Assembly: GCA_001724425.1 (NCBI GenBank)
Contig: MEEK01000030.1
Coordinates: 1-34,664 of the forward strand
DNA length: 34,664 bases
DNA from: Microbacterium sp. SCN 70-27
GTDB taxonomy: Bacteria > Actinomycetota > Actinomycetes > Actinomycetales > Microbacteriaceae
Direction of reading: 5' to 3'
Shown here: piece after piece, positions 18,504 to 26,473 of the stretch
How the letters are laid out: each line of letters begins with the position of its first letter
Position numbering within the stretch: position 1 is the first letter of the stretch
The notes under the pieces: generated by a model
Database searches by the model: none
What the model was told of the DNA's origin: nothing
The model's input: only the letters and a program-made list of their open reading frames with translations
Program-made: the position numbers and the translations under genes

Positions 18504-20096
18504 TCAGAACGGCCAGACGAGCGGTACGTACAGCACCGCGACCGCGAGGTACACGAGCATGAGCGGGATGCCGAGGCGCCAGTAGTCCCCGAACCGATAG
18601 CCGCCGGGCTGCAGGACCATGAGGTTCACCGGGGTCGCCACGGGGGTGAGGAATGCCGCCGCGCCCGCAACGGTGAGCGCCATCATGAACGGCAGGATGC
18701 TGAGGTCGAGCGTCCGCGCGATCGCCACCGCGATCGGCGTGACGATGAGAACGGTCGCGACGTTCGAGATGAACTGTCCGAGCAGCATCGTGAGCCCGCA
18801 CAACACGAGCAGCGCGAGGTGCGGGTCGCCCTCACCGATGAGGGCGAGCACCTGGTCGGCGACCTGGCCCGCCGCTCCGGTCGAGATGAAAGCCGCCGAG
18901 AGCGGCACCATGCCGGCGATGAGGATGACGGTCGTCCAGGAGATCGACCGATAGGTCTGCGGCACCGTCAGCACGCGCGTGAGGATGATCGCCCCCGCCG
19001 CGAGGAGCCCCGCGACCGCCGGCGGGACGAGCCCCGTGGCGAGCAGGACGACCATCGCGGCGAGGATGACGAGTGCCCGATTCGCTCCCCGCCCCAGGGG
19101 CACGGCCCTCTGGAGCGCCTGCGGCGGCGTCAGCGCGATGACATCGGGCGACTGGGCGTACCGGGTGAGCGCCGCCCACGGCCCCTGTACGAGCACGGCA
19201 TCGCCGGCCTGCAGCACGAGTGCACCGTTGACCCCCGTGCCGCGCGAGGCGTTGGGGCCGTCGTCGTCGCCGCGGCGCACCGCCAGGATGACGAGATCCT
19301 CGCCGCGCGTGGTCATGCCGGGAGACACTGTGCGGCCGATGAGGCGCGAACGCGGCGCGACGAGCACTTCGGAGACACCCTCCCGCGCACTGAACAGCAC
19401 ACCGGTGTCGAGGGTCACGTCGTAGCTCGAGCGGAGGGTCTGTGCGTGCTCCCTCGGGTCGGCCGCGTCACCGAAGTGTTCGGGCGTACGGTTCGGGAGG
19501 AGCCGCTCGCCGCCGAGCGCGACGACGGCGAGCGTCAGGACGACGAGCGGGAGCCCGACGAGGGCGAACTCGAAGTAGCCGAACTCACGCCCGCCCGCCG
19601 CAGCCGCCGCCTCCGAGACGACGATGTTGACCGGAGTTCCGGTGAGGGTGAGGAGCGACCCGGCGCTCGCGGCGAAGGCGAGCGGGATGAGCATCTTCGA
19701 CGGCACGAGCCGCGCCCGCACGGCGACCACGACGACGACCGGCAGCAGCGCCGCGACCGCGCCGTTGATCGAGATGAACCCGGCGAGCACAGCCGCCATG
19801 CCGCCGATCACGACCGTGAGGCGCATGCGCCCGCGGCCCGCGCGCGTGACGACCTGCTGGCCGAGCCAGGCGGTGACGCCCGTGGCATCCAGCGATTCGC
19901 TCACGACGAACAGGCTCGCGATGAACAGCACGGTCGGGTCGCCGAAGCCGGACATCGCCTGGGCGAGGGTCAGAACGCCGGTCGCCCACAGGGCGAGCGC
20001 GACGCCGACCGATACGACCGCCAGGGGCACGCGCCCGCTCACGAACGCGACGATCGCGAGCCCCAGGATGAGGAACGTCCACCCGGCGGGATCCAT
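18504..20096 (-). CDS. SLC13-type permease with RCK_C domain
   Basis: 530-residue transporter of the divalent-anion/sodium symporter superfamily. An N-terminal membrane half (about 1-205) and a C-terminal one (about 335-530) flank a soluble region near 225-325 that reads as a TrkA C-terminal domain (VLVAPRSRLIGRTV...DLVILAVRR...LQAGDAVLVQG). The repeated family motif appears as LTLTGTPVNIVVSE and as FLTPVATPVNLMVLQPGGY. Substrates in the family are sulfate, citrate or other dicarboxylates and cannot be told here. ATG 20096 has TAGGCT six bases upstream, so it may be leaderless. It is convergent with the Xre gene, with 29 bases between. Confidence 0.88.
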   Translation of the reverse strand: MDPAGWTFLILGLAIVAFVSGRVPLAVVSVGVALALWATGVLTLAQAMSGFGDPTVLFIASLFVVSESLDATGVTAWLGQQVVTRAGRGRMRLTVVIGGMAAVLAGFISINGAVAALLPVVVVVAVRARLVPSKMLIPLAFAASAGSLLTLTGTPVNIVVSEAAAAAGGREFGYFEFALVGLPLVVLTLAVVALGGERLLPNRTPEHFGDAADPREHAQTLRSSYDVTLDTGVLFSAREGVSEVLVAPRSRLIGRTVSPGMTTRGEDLVILAVRRGDDDGPNASRGTGVNGALVLQAGDAVLVQGPWAALTRYAQSPDVIALTPPQALQRAVPLGRGANRALVILAAMVVLLATGLVPPAVAGLLAAGAIILTRVLTVPQTYRSISWTTVILIAGMVPLSAAFISTGAAGQVADQVLALIGEGDPHLALLVLCGLTMLLGQFISNVATVLIVTPIAVAIARTLDLSILPFMMALTVAGAAAFLTPVATPVNLMVLQPGGYRFGDYWRLGIPLMLVYLAVAVLYVPLVWPF

Positions 20097-20108
20097 GCGT
20101 CGAGCCTA
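20097..20108 (-). promoter_or_regulatory. Likely leaderless promoter -10 of the SLC13-type permease
   Basis: TAGGCT (complement of 20103-20108) followed by six bases and the ATG. No ribosome binding site is visible. Confidence 0.4.
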
Positions 20109-20127
20109 GCCGCGGGCGCGGCTCGCG

Positions 20128-20483
20128 CTACGGCCGGATGCCGACGAGCACGCTCACCGTGATCCCCGTCACCCCGACGAGCGACACGATGACGGCGAGG
20201 GCGAACAGCAGCGCCGCGCCCGGCATCGACTGCCGCGTTCCGGCGCCCGGCGCTCCGGTGTGCAGCGCGAGGCCGCGAGCCGGTAGCGGCGACGGGCGGC
20301 GAGGGCGATGATGCCCGCAGCGACCAGGCCGGCGATGCCCGGCACCGCCCACCGCACATCGCCGAACAGCTCGGGAAAGAACCGCATCGACACGAGCGAT
20401 CCCACGGCGAGCGACAGGACGGTGCGCCGCCAGGCGAGCTCCGTGCGCTCGGGCTGCGCACCCGGGTCGGCGGGGGCGCTCAT
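20128..20483 (-). pseudogene. DUF202 membrane protein, single-base frameshift
   Basis: The first part, from ATG 20483, reads as a DUF202 protein with PERTELAWRRTVLSLAVGSL and a second helix PGIAGLVAAGIIALAARRRYR. Near 20272-20290 the coding frame changes: the third helix, MPGAALLFALAVIVSLVGVTGITVSVLVGIRP, continues one frame over and ends at TAG 20128. One missing base explains the break. Joined, the product would have about 118 residues and three helices. It is either a genuine frameshift mutation or a sequencing error in a GC-rich stretch. The start overlaps the stop of the upstream DUF202 gene (ATGA). Role of the family is unknown. Confidence 0.75.
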
Positions 20484-20851
20484 CGCAGTAGGACGGACAG
20501 CAGGACGAGTGCGCCCGACACGGCAGCGGCGCCGGCGAGCGTCGGCCCGAGCAGTGACGCAGGCAGCGGCCTGCCCGAACGCAGGGCTCGTTCGGTGCGC
20601 ATCCACCCGACCCAGGCGAGTGCGGGAGTGACCACGCCTCCGACGAGGAGGACGAGGGATGCGGCGAACCGCAGCCCTGGGTGCAGGTCGAGTCCGAGCA
20701 CTTCGAGCGCGACGCCGCCCGCGATGAAGGCGAGCGACGTGCGGATCCAGGCGAGGAACGTGCGCTCGTTGGCGAGGGTGAACCGAGGGTCGGGCTCCTC
20801 CCCCTCGGAGAACACGCGCTCGGGGAATCTGCGCCGCGTCGGCGCGCTCAC
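20480..20851 (-). CDS. YidH-like DUF202 membrane protein
   Basis: 123-residue protein with a polar N-terminus and three hydrophobic segments. The hallmark of YidH/DUF202 proteins, DPRFTLANERTFLAWIRTSLAFIAGGVALE, occupies about residues 21-50. The last helices are LRFAASLVLLVGGVVTPALAWVGW and an Ala/Leu-rich C-terminus. GTG 20851 is supported by GAGGTGG six bases upstream. It is coupled to the frameshifted second DUF202 gene, a common tandem arrangement in actinobacteria. Function is not established. Confidence 0.85.
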   Translation of the reverse strand: MSAPTRRRFPERVFSEGEEPDPRFTLANERTFLAWIRTSLAFIAGGVALEVLGLDLHPGLRFAASLVLLVGGVVTPALAWVGWMRTERALRSGRPLPASLLGPTLAGAAAVSGALVLLSVLLR

Positions 20852-20909
20852 CCGTCCACCTCGGCGGCCGCTGTCGTGCGCCCGGACCGGCGTTCGACGA
20901 CACGCGCGA

Positions 20910-21743
20910 TCGGGCGTCACGGGCGCGACCCACGAGGCGGGCGACGCCCGCACCCCGTTCACGATCATGAGCGTCGCCAAGCCCTTCGTCTTCGCCCTGG
21001 TGTGCGACCTGGTCGGATCGGCACGTGTGCGGGACTTCGTGGGCGTCGATGCGACGGGCCTGCCGTTCAACTCCGCGCGCGCGGTCGAGGCGGGCGCGGG
21101 AGGCCGCACCAATCCCATGGTCAACCCGGGGGCCATCGCCACGACGAGCCTCGTGCCGGGAGAGTCTCTGGGGCGGCGCTGGACGACCCTTGCGCACGGG
21201 CTTTCGCAGTTCGCCGGACGCCCGCTCGAGCTGGACGAGGAAGTCCTCGAATCGGCCCGCGCGACGAACGTCCGCAACCGCGCGTTGGCGTTGCTGCTCG
21301 CGGATGCCGATGCGATCGCCGGCGACCCCCTCGATGCCACCGAGCTGTATACGCGGCAGAGCTGTCTCAGCGTCAGCGCCGTGGACCTCGCGGTCATGGG
21401 CGCGACGCTCGCCGACGGCGGAGTGAATCCGGTGACCGGCGAACGTGTGGTCAGCGCCGACGCAGCCCGCGGCGCGCTCGCGGTCATGACGATCGCCGGG
21501 CTCTACGAGACATCCGGCTCCTGGCTCATGGACGTCGGGCTCCCCGGCAAGAGCGGCATCGGCGGCGGGATCGTTACCGTCTCACCGGGCAAGGGCGCGC
21601 TCGGGACGTTCTCGCCACCACTGGATGAGGAAGGCAACAGCGTGCGAGGACGTCTCGCCGCCATCACGCTCTCGGAGGAACTCGGTTTGGACATCTTGGC
21701 ATCTCGCCCCCTCGTGCACGCGACCGAAGCGGGTACGCGGTGA
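20910..21743 (+). pseudogene. glsA: Glutaminase A, 5'-truncated
   Basis: From about 20910 the frame reads TGATHEAGDARTPFTIMSVAKPF and continues to a normal-looking glutaminase C-terminus. The catalytic Ser-x-x-Lys (SVAK), the NPMVNPGAIAT block, RNRALALLLADA, YTRQSCLSVSAVDLAVMGATLADGGVNP and GLPGKSGIGGGI are all present. What is missing is the roughly 50 residues that precede the SxxK box. Upstream in the same frame is only antisense sequence of the DUF202 gene, with no GTG, ATG or ribosome binding site near the break; the first ATG (20967) is directly before the catalytic Ser. The enzyme would have hydrolysed glutamine to glutamate. It is probably inactive. Its stop overlaps the next gene by four bases. 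Confidence 0.8.
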
Positions 21744-22288
21744 GAGCCCCTGACACGTCGTCGGTCAGCCTGACGCTCGATACGCTCCCCTCGCTTTTCG
21801 TCTCGACCGAGGTCGACCCGCTGCGCGGGCGCTTCGACGACAGGTCGGGGATCGAATACCTGATCGACACGGTCGGTCCGACGGACGAACCGCTGGAGAT
21901 CGACATCAGGCTCACCGCTCACCACGAGGTGCCCTACACCGATGCCGAGGTCGCGGCGGCCATCACCGGGTACGCCGACGTTCAGCTGGAGCGTCTGGCC
22001 GCCGCGCGCGAACGGATCCGCCGGCTCGTGTTCAAGGAACTGACGTTCGGCGTCATCTTCCTGGCATCCTGCCTTCTCCTGGGCAGCATCCTCGCGGGCT
22101 TCGACGTCGGGCCGGAATGGTTCCGCGGATTCATCGTCGAGGGTCTCGTGATCGTCGGATGGATCGCACTGTGGCATCCGGTCGACATGCTGTTCTTCGA
22201 ACGGCTGCCGCTCATCCGGGAGCAGCGGATCCTCAACCGCCTGAAACAGGCCGACGTGCGAGTACGCCGCGCCGACTCACGGCGGTAG
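21740..22288 (+). CDS. Unrecognised two-helix membrane protein
   Basis: 182-residue protein that I do not recognise. Residues 1-65 are polar and beta-like, with repeated Asp/Leu patterns. Residues 70-98 look helical and charged. Hydrophobic segments lie at about 101-120 and 130-153, and residues 154-182 are strongly basic. The GTG at 21740 overlaps the glutaminase stop (GTGA), so before the glutaminase lost its 5' end the two were translationally coupled, suggesting a linked role. No signal peptide or known motif is visible. With the glutaminase truncated, its expression is doubtful. Confidence 0.65.
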   Translation: MRAPDTSSVSLTLDTLPSLFVSTEVDPLRGRFDDRSGIEYLIDTVGPTDEPLEIDIRLTAHHEVPYTDAEVAAAITGYADVQLERLAAARERIRRLVFKELTFGVIFLASCLLLGSILAGFDVGPEWFRGFIVEGLVIVGWIALWHPVDMLFFERLPLIREQRILNRLKQADVRVRRADSRR

Positions 22289-22360
22289 CGAGGGCCGGGA
22301 TAACACCGCGCGCTTTCGCCTGCAGGAGCGTGCCCGGGTTCCGGATCGTCGCTCAGGCGG

Positions 22361-23035
22361 TCACCGGTGGATGCGCGGCGCGAGCTGGTCGATGCGGCGA
22401 CGCAGGTCGGCGAACGCCGACTCGAACGCCGCGTCGGTCCCTGTCCGGACCGGGTCGGGGACGGACCAGTGCGCCGTCCCGCCCGGATACTCCTCATGGG
22501 CCCGATCGCAGACGGTGACGATGAACGCGCCCTCCATATCGATGCCGTCGACGAGGCGCGGCACCGCGCCGGTGAGGTCGAGCCCGTGCCGGGCGGCAGT
22601 CGCGATCGCGCCGGGAGCGACCCGGTCGGCGGGGTGGGTGCCGGCGGACTGCGCGGGCACCGGGCTGACCGTGTTCCAGAGGGCCTCGGCGAGCTGGGAT
22701 CGGGCGGAGTTCGCGGAACAGACGAACACGACCCGGTCTGCAGCGGCGTCGACGTCGGCGAACAAGCCGAGACCGGTCAGCGCACCGGGCACGAGCCGCA
22801 CGTAGGTGCGCCGCTTGTCGCCTTCGGAGCGGTCGCGGGCGATGATCCCCTCTCGCTCGAGCAGGTTCAGGTGATGCGCGAGAAGATTCGAGGGCACCCC
22901 GACCTCCGTCCGGAGCTCGGTCGGCGACAGGTCTCCGAGGGTCAGCAGGTCCAGCATCCGCAGCCGTACCGGATCTGCGAGGGCCGCGTGCTTGCGGGCC
23001 CGCTCCTCCACGGACCACATTCGCTCATTGTTCAT
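22361..23035 (-). CDS. ArsR-type regulator fused to a low-molecular-weight phosphatase/arsenate-reductase domain
   Basis: 224-residue fusion. Residues 1-90 are a winged helix of ArsR type (KHAALADPVRLRMLDLLTLGDLSPTELRTEVGVPSNLLAHHLNLLEREGII). Residues 101-224 are a phosphatase fold with the P-loop VFVCSANSARSQLAEA (Cys106...Arg112, CX5R). The usual metalloid-sensing CxC of ArsR helix 3 is absent, so signal detection may use the fused domain. It is divergent from arsC with an 80-base gap and probably represses both directions. ATG 23035 is preferred with GAGG just upstream; ATG 23020 is an alternative. Confidence 0.87.
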   Translation of the reverse strand: MNNERMWSVEERARKHAALADPVRLRMLDLLTLGDLSPTELRTEVGVPSNLLAHHLNLLEREGIIARDRSEGDKRRTYVRLVPGALTGLGLFADVDAAADRVVFVCSANSARSQLAEALWNTVSPVPAQSAGTHPADRVAPGAIATAARHGLDLTGAVPRLVDGIDMEGAFIVTVCDRAHEEYPGGTAHWSVPDPVRTGTDAAFESAFADLRRRIDQLAPRIHR

Positions 23036-23044
23036 TGCCTCAAT

Positions 23045-23073
23045 CTTGACTGAGCTATAGTCGATTCGTCAAG
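23045..23073. promoter_or_regulatory. Symmetric divergent promoter/operator of the arsenic locus
   Basis: CTTGAC at 23045-23050 and GTCAAG at 23068-23073 are inverted copies 17 bases apart. Each can serve as -35 (TTGACT on plus, TTGACG on minus) while the opposite arm forms part of the other strand's -10 region (CAAGCT or CAAGAT). The inner bases are AT-rich (GCTATAG). The arrangement suits one regulator controlling both genes. The promoter assignment is by eye. Confidence 0.4.
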
Positions 23074-23115
23074 CTGGACGAGCTGACCAGCGATTCCCTC
23101 GGAGAGGACCCGACC

Positions 23116-23547
23116 ATGACCGACAAGCCCACCGTGCTGTTCGTCTGCGTCCACAACGCCGGCCGGTCGCAGATGGCGGCCGGTTACCTGGAGCACCTTG
23201 CGGGGAACCGTATCGAGGTGCTGTCGGCCGGCTCCGCGCCGGCGGACGAGATCAACCCCGTCGCGACTCAGGCGATGGCCGAAGAGGGGATCGACATCGC
23301 CGGAGGCACGCCGAAGCTCCTCACCGTCGACGCCGTCCGCGAGGCGGATGTCGTGATCACGATGGGGTGCGGGGATGCCTGTCCGATCTTCCCCGGGAAG
23401 CGCTACGAGGACTGGGAACTCGACGACCCCGCCGGGCAGGGACTCGCCGCGGTCCGCCCCATCCGCGACGAGATCCGTGCGCGGATCGAGACACTGATCG
23501 CCGAGCTGCTCCCCGCGGGGCCGGACCTCACGGCGACGGCGACGTGA
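23116..23547 (+). CDS. arsC: Arsenate reductase ArsC, mycothiol type
   Basis: 143-residue low-molecular-weight phosphatase-fold enzyme that reduces arsenate to arsenite. The P-loop is FVCVHNAGRSQMAA (Cys11, Arg17). MGCGDACPIFPGKRYEDWELDDPAGQ near 83-108, with Cys85 and Cys89, is the conserved stretch of actinobacterial arsenate-mycothiol transferases. ATG 23116 has GGAGAGG upstream. It is the first gene of a plus-strand pair with an aquaporin, whose GTG overlaps its stop. Confidence 0.93.
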   Translation: MTDKPTVLFVCVHNAGRSQMAAGYLEHLAGNRIEVLSAGSAPADEINPVATQAMAEEGIDIAGGTPKLLTVDAVREADVVITMGCGDACPIFPGKRYEDWELDDPAGQGLAAVRPIRDEIRARIETLIAELLPAGPDLTATAT

Positions 23548-24251
23548 CGGCGCAGCCTCTCTGGCGGCGAGCCCTCGCCGAGTTCCTCGGCACCGCCCTG
23601 CTGGTCGCCGTCGTGGTCGGGTCCGGAATCGCGGCACAACGACTCTCCGCCGACCGCGGGCTGCAGCTGCTGGAGAACTCGATCGCGACCGCGCTCGGAC
23701 TCGGGGCGCTCATCCTCCTGCTCGCCCCGGTCTCGGGCGCGCACTTCAATCCGGTCGTCTCTCTCGCCGATGCCATCCTGTACCGCTCTCGTGGCGGCGC
23801 CTCGGCATCCGATCTCGCCGCGTACCTCCCCGCCCAGGCGCTCGGCGGCATCGCGGCCGCGATCCTCGCGAATGCCATGTTCGCGACGCCCACCACGATC
23901 GCCACCACCGACCGAGCCACCCCCGCCACGTTCCTCGCCGAGGTCGTCGCCACCGCGGGGCTGGTCCTGCTCATCATGGGACTGGCGCGAACCCGCCAGA
24001 ACGCACCCGTCGTGGCGACGGCGGTCGGTGCGTACATCGGCGCGGCGTATTGGTTCACGAGCTCCACCTCGTTCGCCAACCCCGCCGTCACGGTCGGCCG
24101 GATCTTCAGCGACACCTTCGCGGGCATCGCACCCAGCTCCGCACCGCCGTTCCTGGCCGCCCAACTCCTCGGCTCCGCCATCGCGATCGCCCTCACTGCG
24201 GTGCTGTTCCCGCGAGCGGGAAGCCTGCCGCGCGGCGAGGCCATACGGTAG
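23544..24251 (+). CDS. Aquaporin family channel of the arsenic locus (AqpS-like)
   Basis: 235-residue MIP-family channel with six hydrophobic segments. The two pore motifs are HFNPVVS (Asn69-Pro-Val) and SFANPAVT (Asn178-Pro-Ala). SSTSFANPAVTVGRIFSDTFAGI closely resembles the channel found in ars operons, such as AqpS of Sinorhizobium meliloti, where it lets arsenite out after ArsC has reduced arsenate. GTG 23544 overlaps the arsC stop (GTGA), tying the two together. No ArsB or Acr3 pump gene is in the window. Water or glycerol transport cannot be excluded. Confidence 0.87.
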   Translation: MTAQPLWRRALAEFLGTALLVAVVVGSGIAAQRLSADRGLQLLENSIATALGLGALILLLAPVSGAHFNPVVSLADAILYRSRGGASASDLAAYLPAQALGGIAAAILANAMFATPTTIATTDRATPATFLAEVVATAGLVLLIMGLARTRQNAPVVATAVGAYIGAAYWFTSSTSFANPAVTVGRIFSDTFAGIAPSSAPPFLAAQLLGSAIAIALTAVLFPRAGSLPRGEAIR

Positions 24252-24373
24252 GCATCCGCCGCGCCCGCTTCGAGAACGCGGCCCGAGCGCTTCGGGTCAT
24301 CATCGCTGCGCGGCGCGGCAAGCCCGTCGGTCGCAGGCACGCGAGAGTGACGGGAAACCATGGAGGAGGCATC

Positions 24374-26398
24374 ATGCCAGTGCACGCGCACGACACGCCC
24401 GATCAACCGGGCCACAATCCAGCTCTCATCCCTGTCACGATCGCGAACGGCACTGAGCCGCGGCATCCGCTCGACCCGCTCACCGCGGCGGAGATCGAAC
24501 GGGCGCGAGAGATCCTCGTCGACGCGGGCCTGCTCGGGGAGACCGCACGCGTACCGATGCTGCTGCCCGACGAACCCACGAAAGAGGAACTGGCGGCATG
24601 GGTGCCGGGGACGCCGTTCGACCGCCGTGTCGACGTCACCGTGATGGATGCCGCGACGGGCGCGGTGACCGAGGCGATCGTGTCGGTCACCCGCGGGGAG
24701 GTCGTCTCCGCCACCGAGATCGACCCGTCGTCGGCACCGTACGGTCAGCCGCAGTACCTGTTCGAGGAGTACGAGCGCGCGGCCGATATCGTCAAGAATT
24801 CGCCCGAGTGGCGCGCCGCGATGACGCGTCGTGGACTTGAAGACCGCATCGACTTCGCGTTCTGCTCGCCGCTGGCCCCCGGGTTCGTCGGCAGGGAGAA
24901 CGAGGTCGGGCGCCGCGTCATCCGCTCGCTGACGTTCCTGCGCGACAGCGAGGACGACATTCCGTGGGCGCACCCCGTCGAGGGGCTCATCGTGCACGTC
25001 GACCTCGTGGCCAACACGGTCATCGGCATCGAAGACGAAGGGGACGTCCCCGTCCCGGCCGGGAGCGGGAAGTACACCCCGGATGCCGTGGGCCCGGCGC
25101 GCACGACTCTGAAGCCGGTCGAGATCACACAACCCGAGGGTCCGAGCTTCGCCGTGAAGGGCTCCCTCGTGGAATGGGAGAACTGGTCACTGCGCGTCGA
25201 CTTCAACGCGCGCGAGGGCCTCGTCCTGCACGACGTGCGGTTCGACGACCGGCCCGTGCTCACCCGGGCGAGCGTGCCCGAGATGGTCGTGCCCTACGGA
25301 GACACCTCCAACACGAGGTTCTGGATCAGCTACTTCGATGCCGGCGAATACCTGCTCGGAAAGAACGCCAACCACCTCGAGCTCGGTTGCGACTGCCTCG
25401 GCGTGATCAAGTACTTCGACGGCTACGTGGCCGACGACCACGGTCACGCCGTGAAGATCCCGAACGTCGTGTGCATGCACGAGGAGGACTACGGCATCCT
25501 CTGGAAGCACACCGAGCCGTCGTCGGTCGGTGCTCACGTGCGCCGCTCGCGGCGGCTCGTGGTGTCCTACTTCTCGACGATCGGCAACTACGACTACGGG
25601 TTCTACTGGTACTTCTACCTCGACGGCTCGATCCAGCTCGAGGCGAAGGCCACGGGCATCGTCTTCGTGGGCGGCGGGATCCCGGGCTCGACGAACGCGC
25701 ACGCCCCCGAGATCGCCCCCGGCGTGTTCGCCCCCGTGCACCAGCACCTCTTCTCGGCACGCCTCGACGTCGCGATCGACGGCGAAGACAACCGGCTCGT
25801 CGAGATCGACGCGGCACGGATTCCGATGGGGGATGCCAACCCGTTCGGCAACGCGTTCACCTGGACCGAGACGACGCTGCGCACGGAGTCCGAGGCACAG
25901 CGCGAAGCGGACACCTCGGCGGCCCGGGTGTGGGAGGTGCGGAGCGCGTCGAAGACCAACTACATCGGCAAGCCGACCGCATATCACCTCGTCCCGCAGC
26001 CGACGGCGCTGCTGATGGCCGATCCCGCATCGTCGGTCGCGGCGCGCGCCGCGTTCGCGACGAAGCACCTGTGGGGGACGGCGTACGACCACGAGGAGCG
26101 CTGGCCCGCCGGTCGCTACCCGAATGCGCATCAGGGCGGGGCGGGCCTTCCCGCCTACACCGCGGACGACCGTTCGATCGACGGTGAGGACCTCGTGCTG
26201 TGGCACACCTTCGGTCTCACCCACATCCCCCGGCCCGAGGACTGGCCGATCATGCCGGTGGACTATGCGGGATTCTGGTTCAAGCCGTACGGCTTCCTGG
26301 ACGTGAACCCGGCGATGGATGTTCCCGAGTCGAGCCAGGCGCACCAGATCGCCGACGGCGGCTGCGGCCGCGGAACGGCGTGCACCTGCGGGCACTGA
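24374..26398 (+). CDS. Primary amine oxidase, copper/topaquinone type (tyramine oxidase-like)
   Basis: 674-residue quinoenzyme that oxidises primary amines to aldehydes, releasing ammonia and hydrogen peroxide. The topaquinone precursor is Tyr406 in STIGNYDYGFYW, and the catalytic base is Asp322 in WISYFDAGEYLLG. Copper ligands are HQH (456-458) and the His in THIPRPEDWP near the end. N2/N3 domains precede the catalytic beta-sandwich. No signal peptide is seen, so it is probably cytoplasmic, as in Arthrobacter. The C-terminal tail GGCGRGTACTCGH holds three Cys close together, possibly a metal site. ATG 24374 has GGAGGAGG upstream. It forms a functional set with the permease, AraC regulator and aldehyde dehydrogenase that follow. 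Confidence 0.95.
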   Translation: MPVHAHDTPDQPGHNPALIPVTIANGTEPRHPLDPLTAAEIERAREILVDAGLLGETARVPMLLPDEPTKEELAAWVPGTPFDRRVDVTVMDAATGAVTEAIVSVTRGEVVSATEIDPSSAPYGQPQYLFEEYERAADIVKNSPEWRAAMTRRGLEDRIDFAFCSPLAPGFVGRENEVGRRVIRSLTFLRDSEDDIPWAHPVEGLIVHVDLVANTVIGIEDEGDVPVPAGSGKYTPDAVGPARTTLKPVEITQPEGPSFAVKGSLVEWENWSLRVDFNAREGLVLHDVRFDDRPVLTRASVPEMVVPYGDTSNTRFWISYFDAGEYLLGKNANHLELGCDCLGVIKYFDGYVADDHGHAVKIPNVVCMHEEDYGILWKHTEPSSVGAHVRRSRRLVVSYFSTIGNYDYGFYWYFYLDGSIQLEAKATGIVFVGGGIPGSTNAHAPEIAPGVFAPVHQHLFSARLDVAIDGEDNRLVEIDAARIPMGDANPFGNAFTWTETTLRTESEAQREADTSAARVWEVRSASKTNYIGKPTAYHLVPQPTALLMADPASSVAARAAFATKHLWGTAYDHEERWPAGRYPNAHQGGAGLPAYTADDRSIDGEDLVLWHTFGLTHIPRPEDWPIMPVDYAGFWFKPYGFLDVNPAMDVPESSQAHQIADGGCGRGTACTCGH

Positions 26399-26409
26399 GT
26401 ACATCGACG

Positions 26410-26453
26410 AAGGGTGAGGGGGTGGATGCCATGGCATCCACCCCCTCACCCTT
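26410..26453. terminator. Perfect 44-base palindrome, bidirectional terminator
   Basis: Bases 26410-26431 are the exact reverse complement of 26432-26453: 22 pairs with no mismatch and CCATGG at the centre. It lies between the convergent amine oxidase and permease genes, 11 bases after the first stop. The ends AAGGG/CCCTT give short A and T runs on both sides, so it can end transcription from both directions. Confidence 0.85.
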
Positions 26454-26473
26454 TGCGAAGAGACCCTGTGCGA

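Noticed and set aside
20595..20909. In-frame extension of the glutaminase upstream to 20595
   Set aside because: The sequence there is antisense to the DUF202 gene and shows no glutaminase homology.
22289..22360. Small gene between the membrane protein and the ArsR fusion
   Set aside because: No start signal or coding character in 72 bases.
24252..24373. Terminator or promoter between the aquaporin and amine oxidase genes
   Set aside because: Only a five-pair CCCGA/TCGGG stem is visible and no promoter pair stands out; too weak to list.
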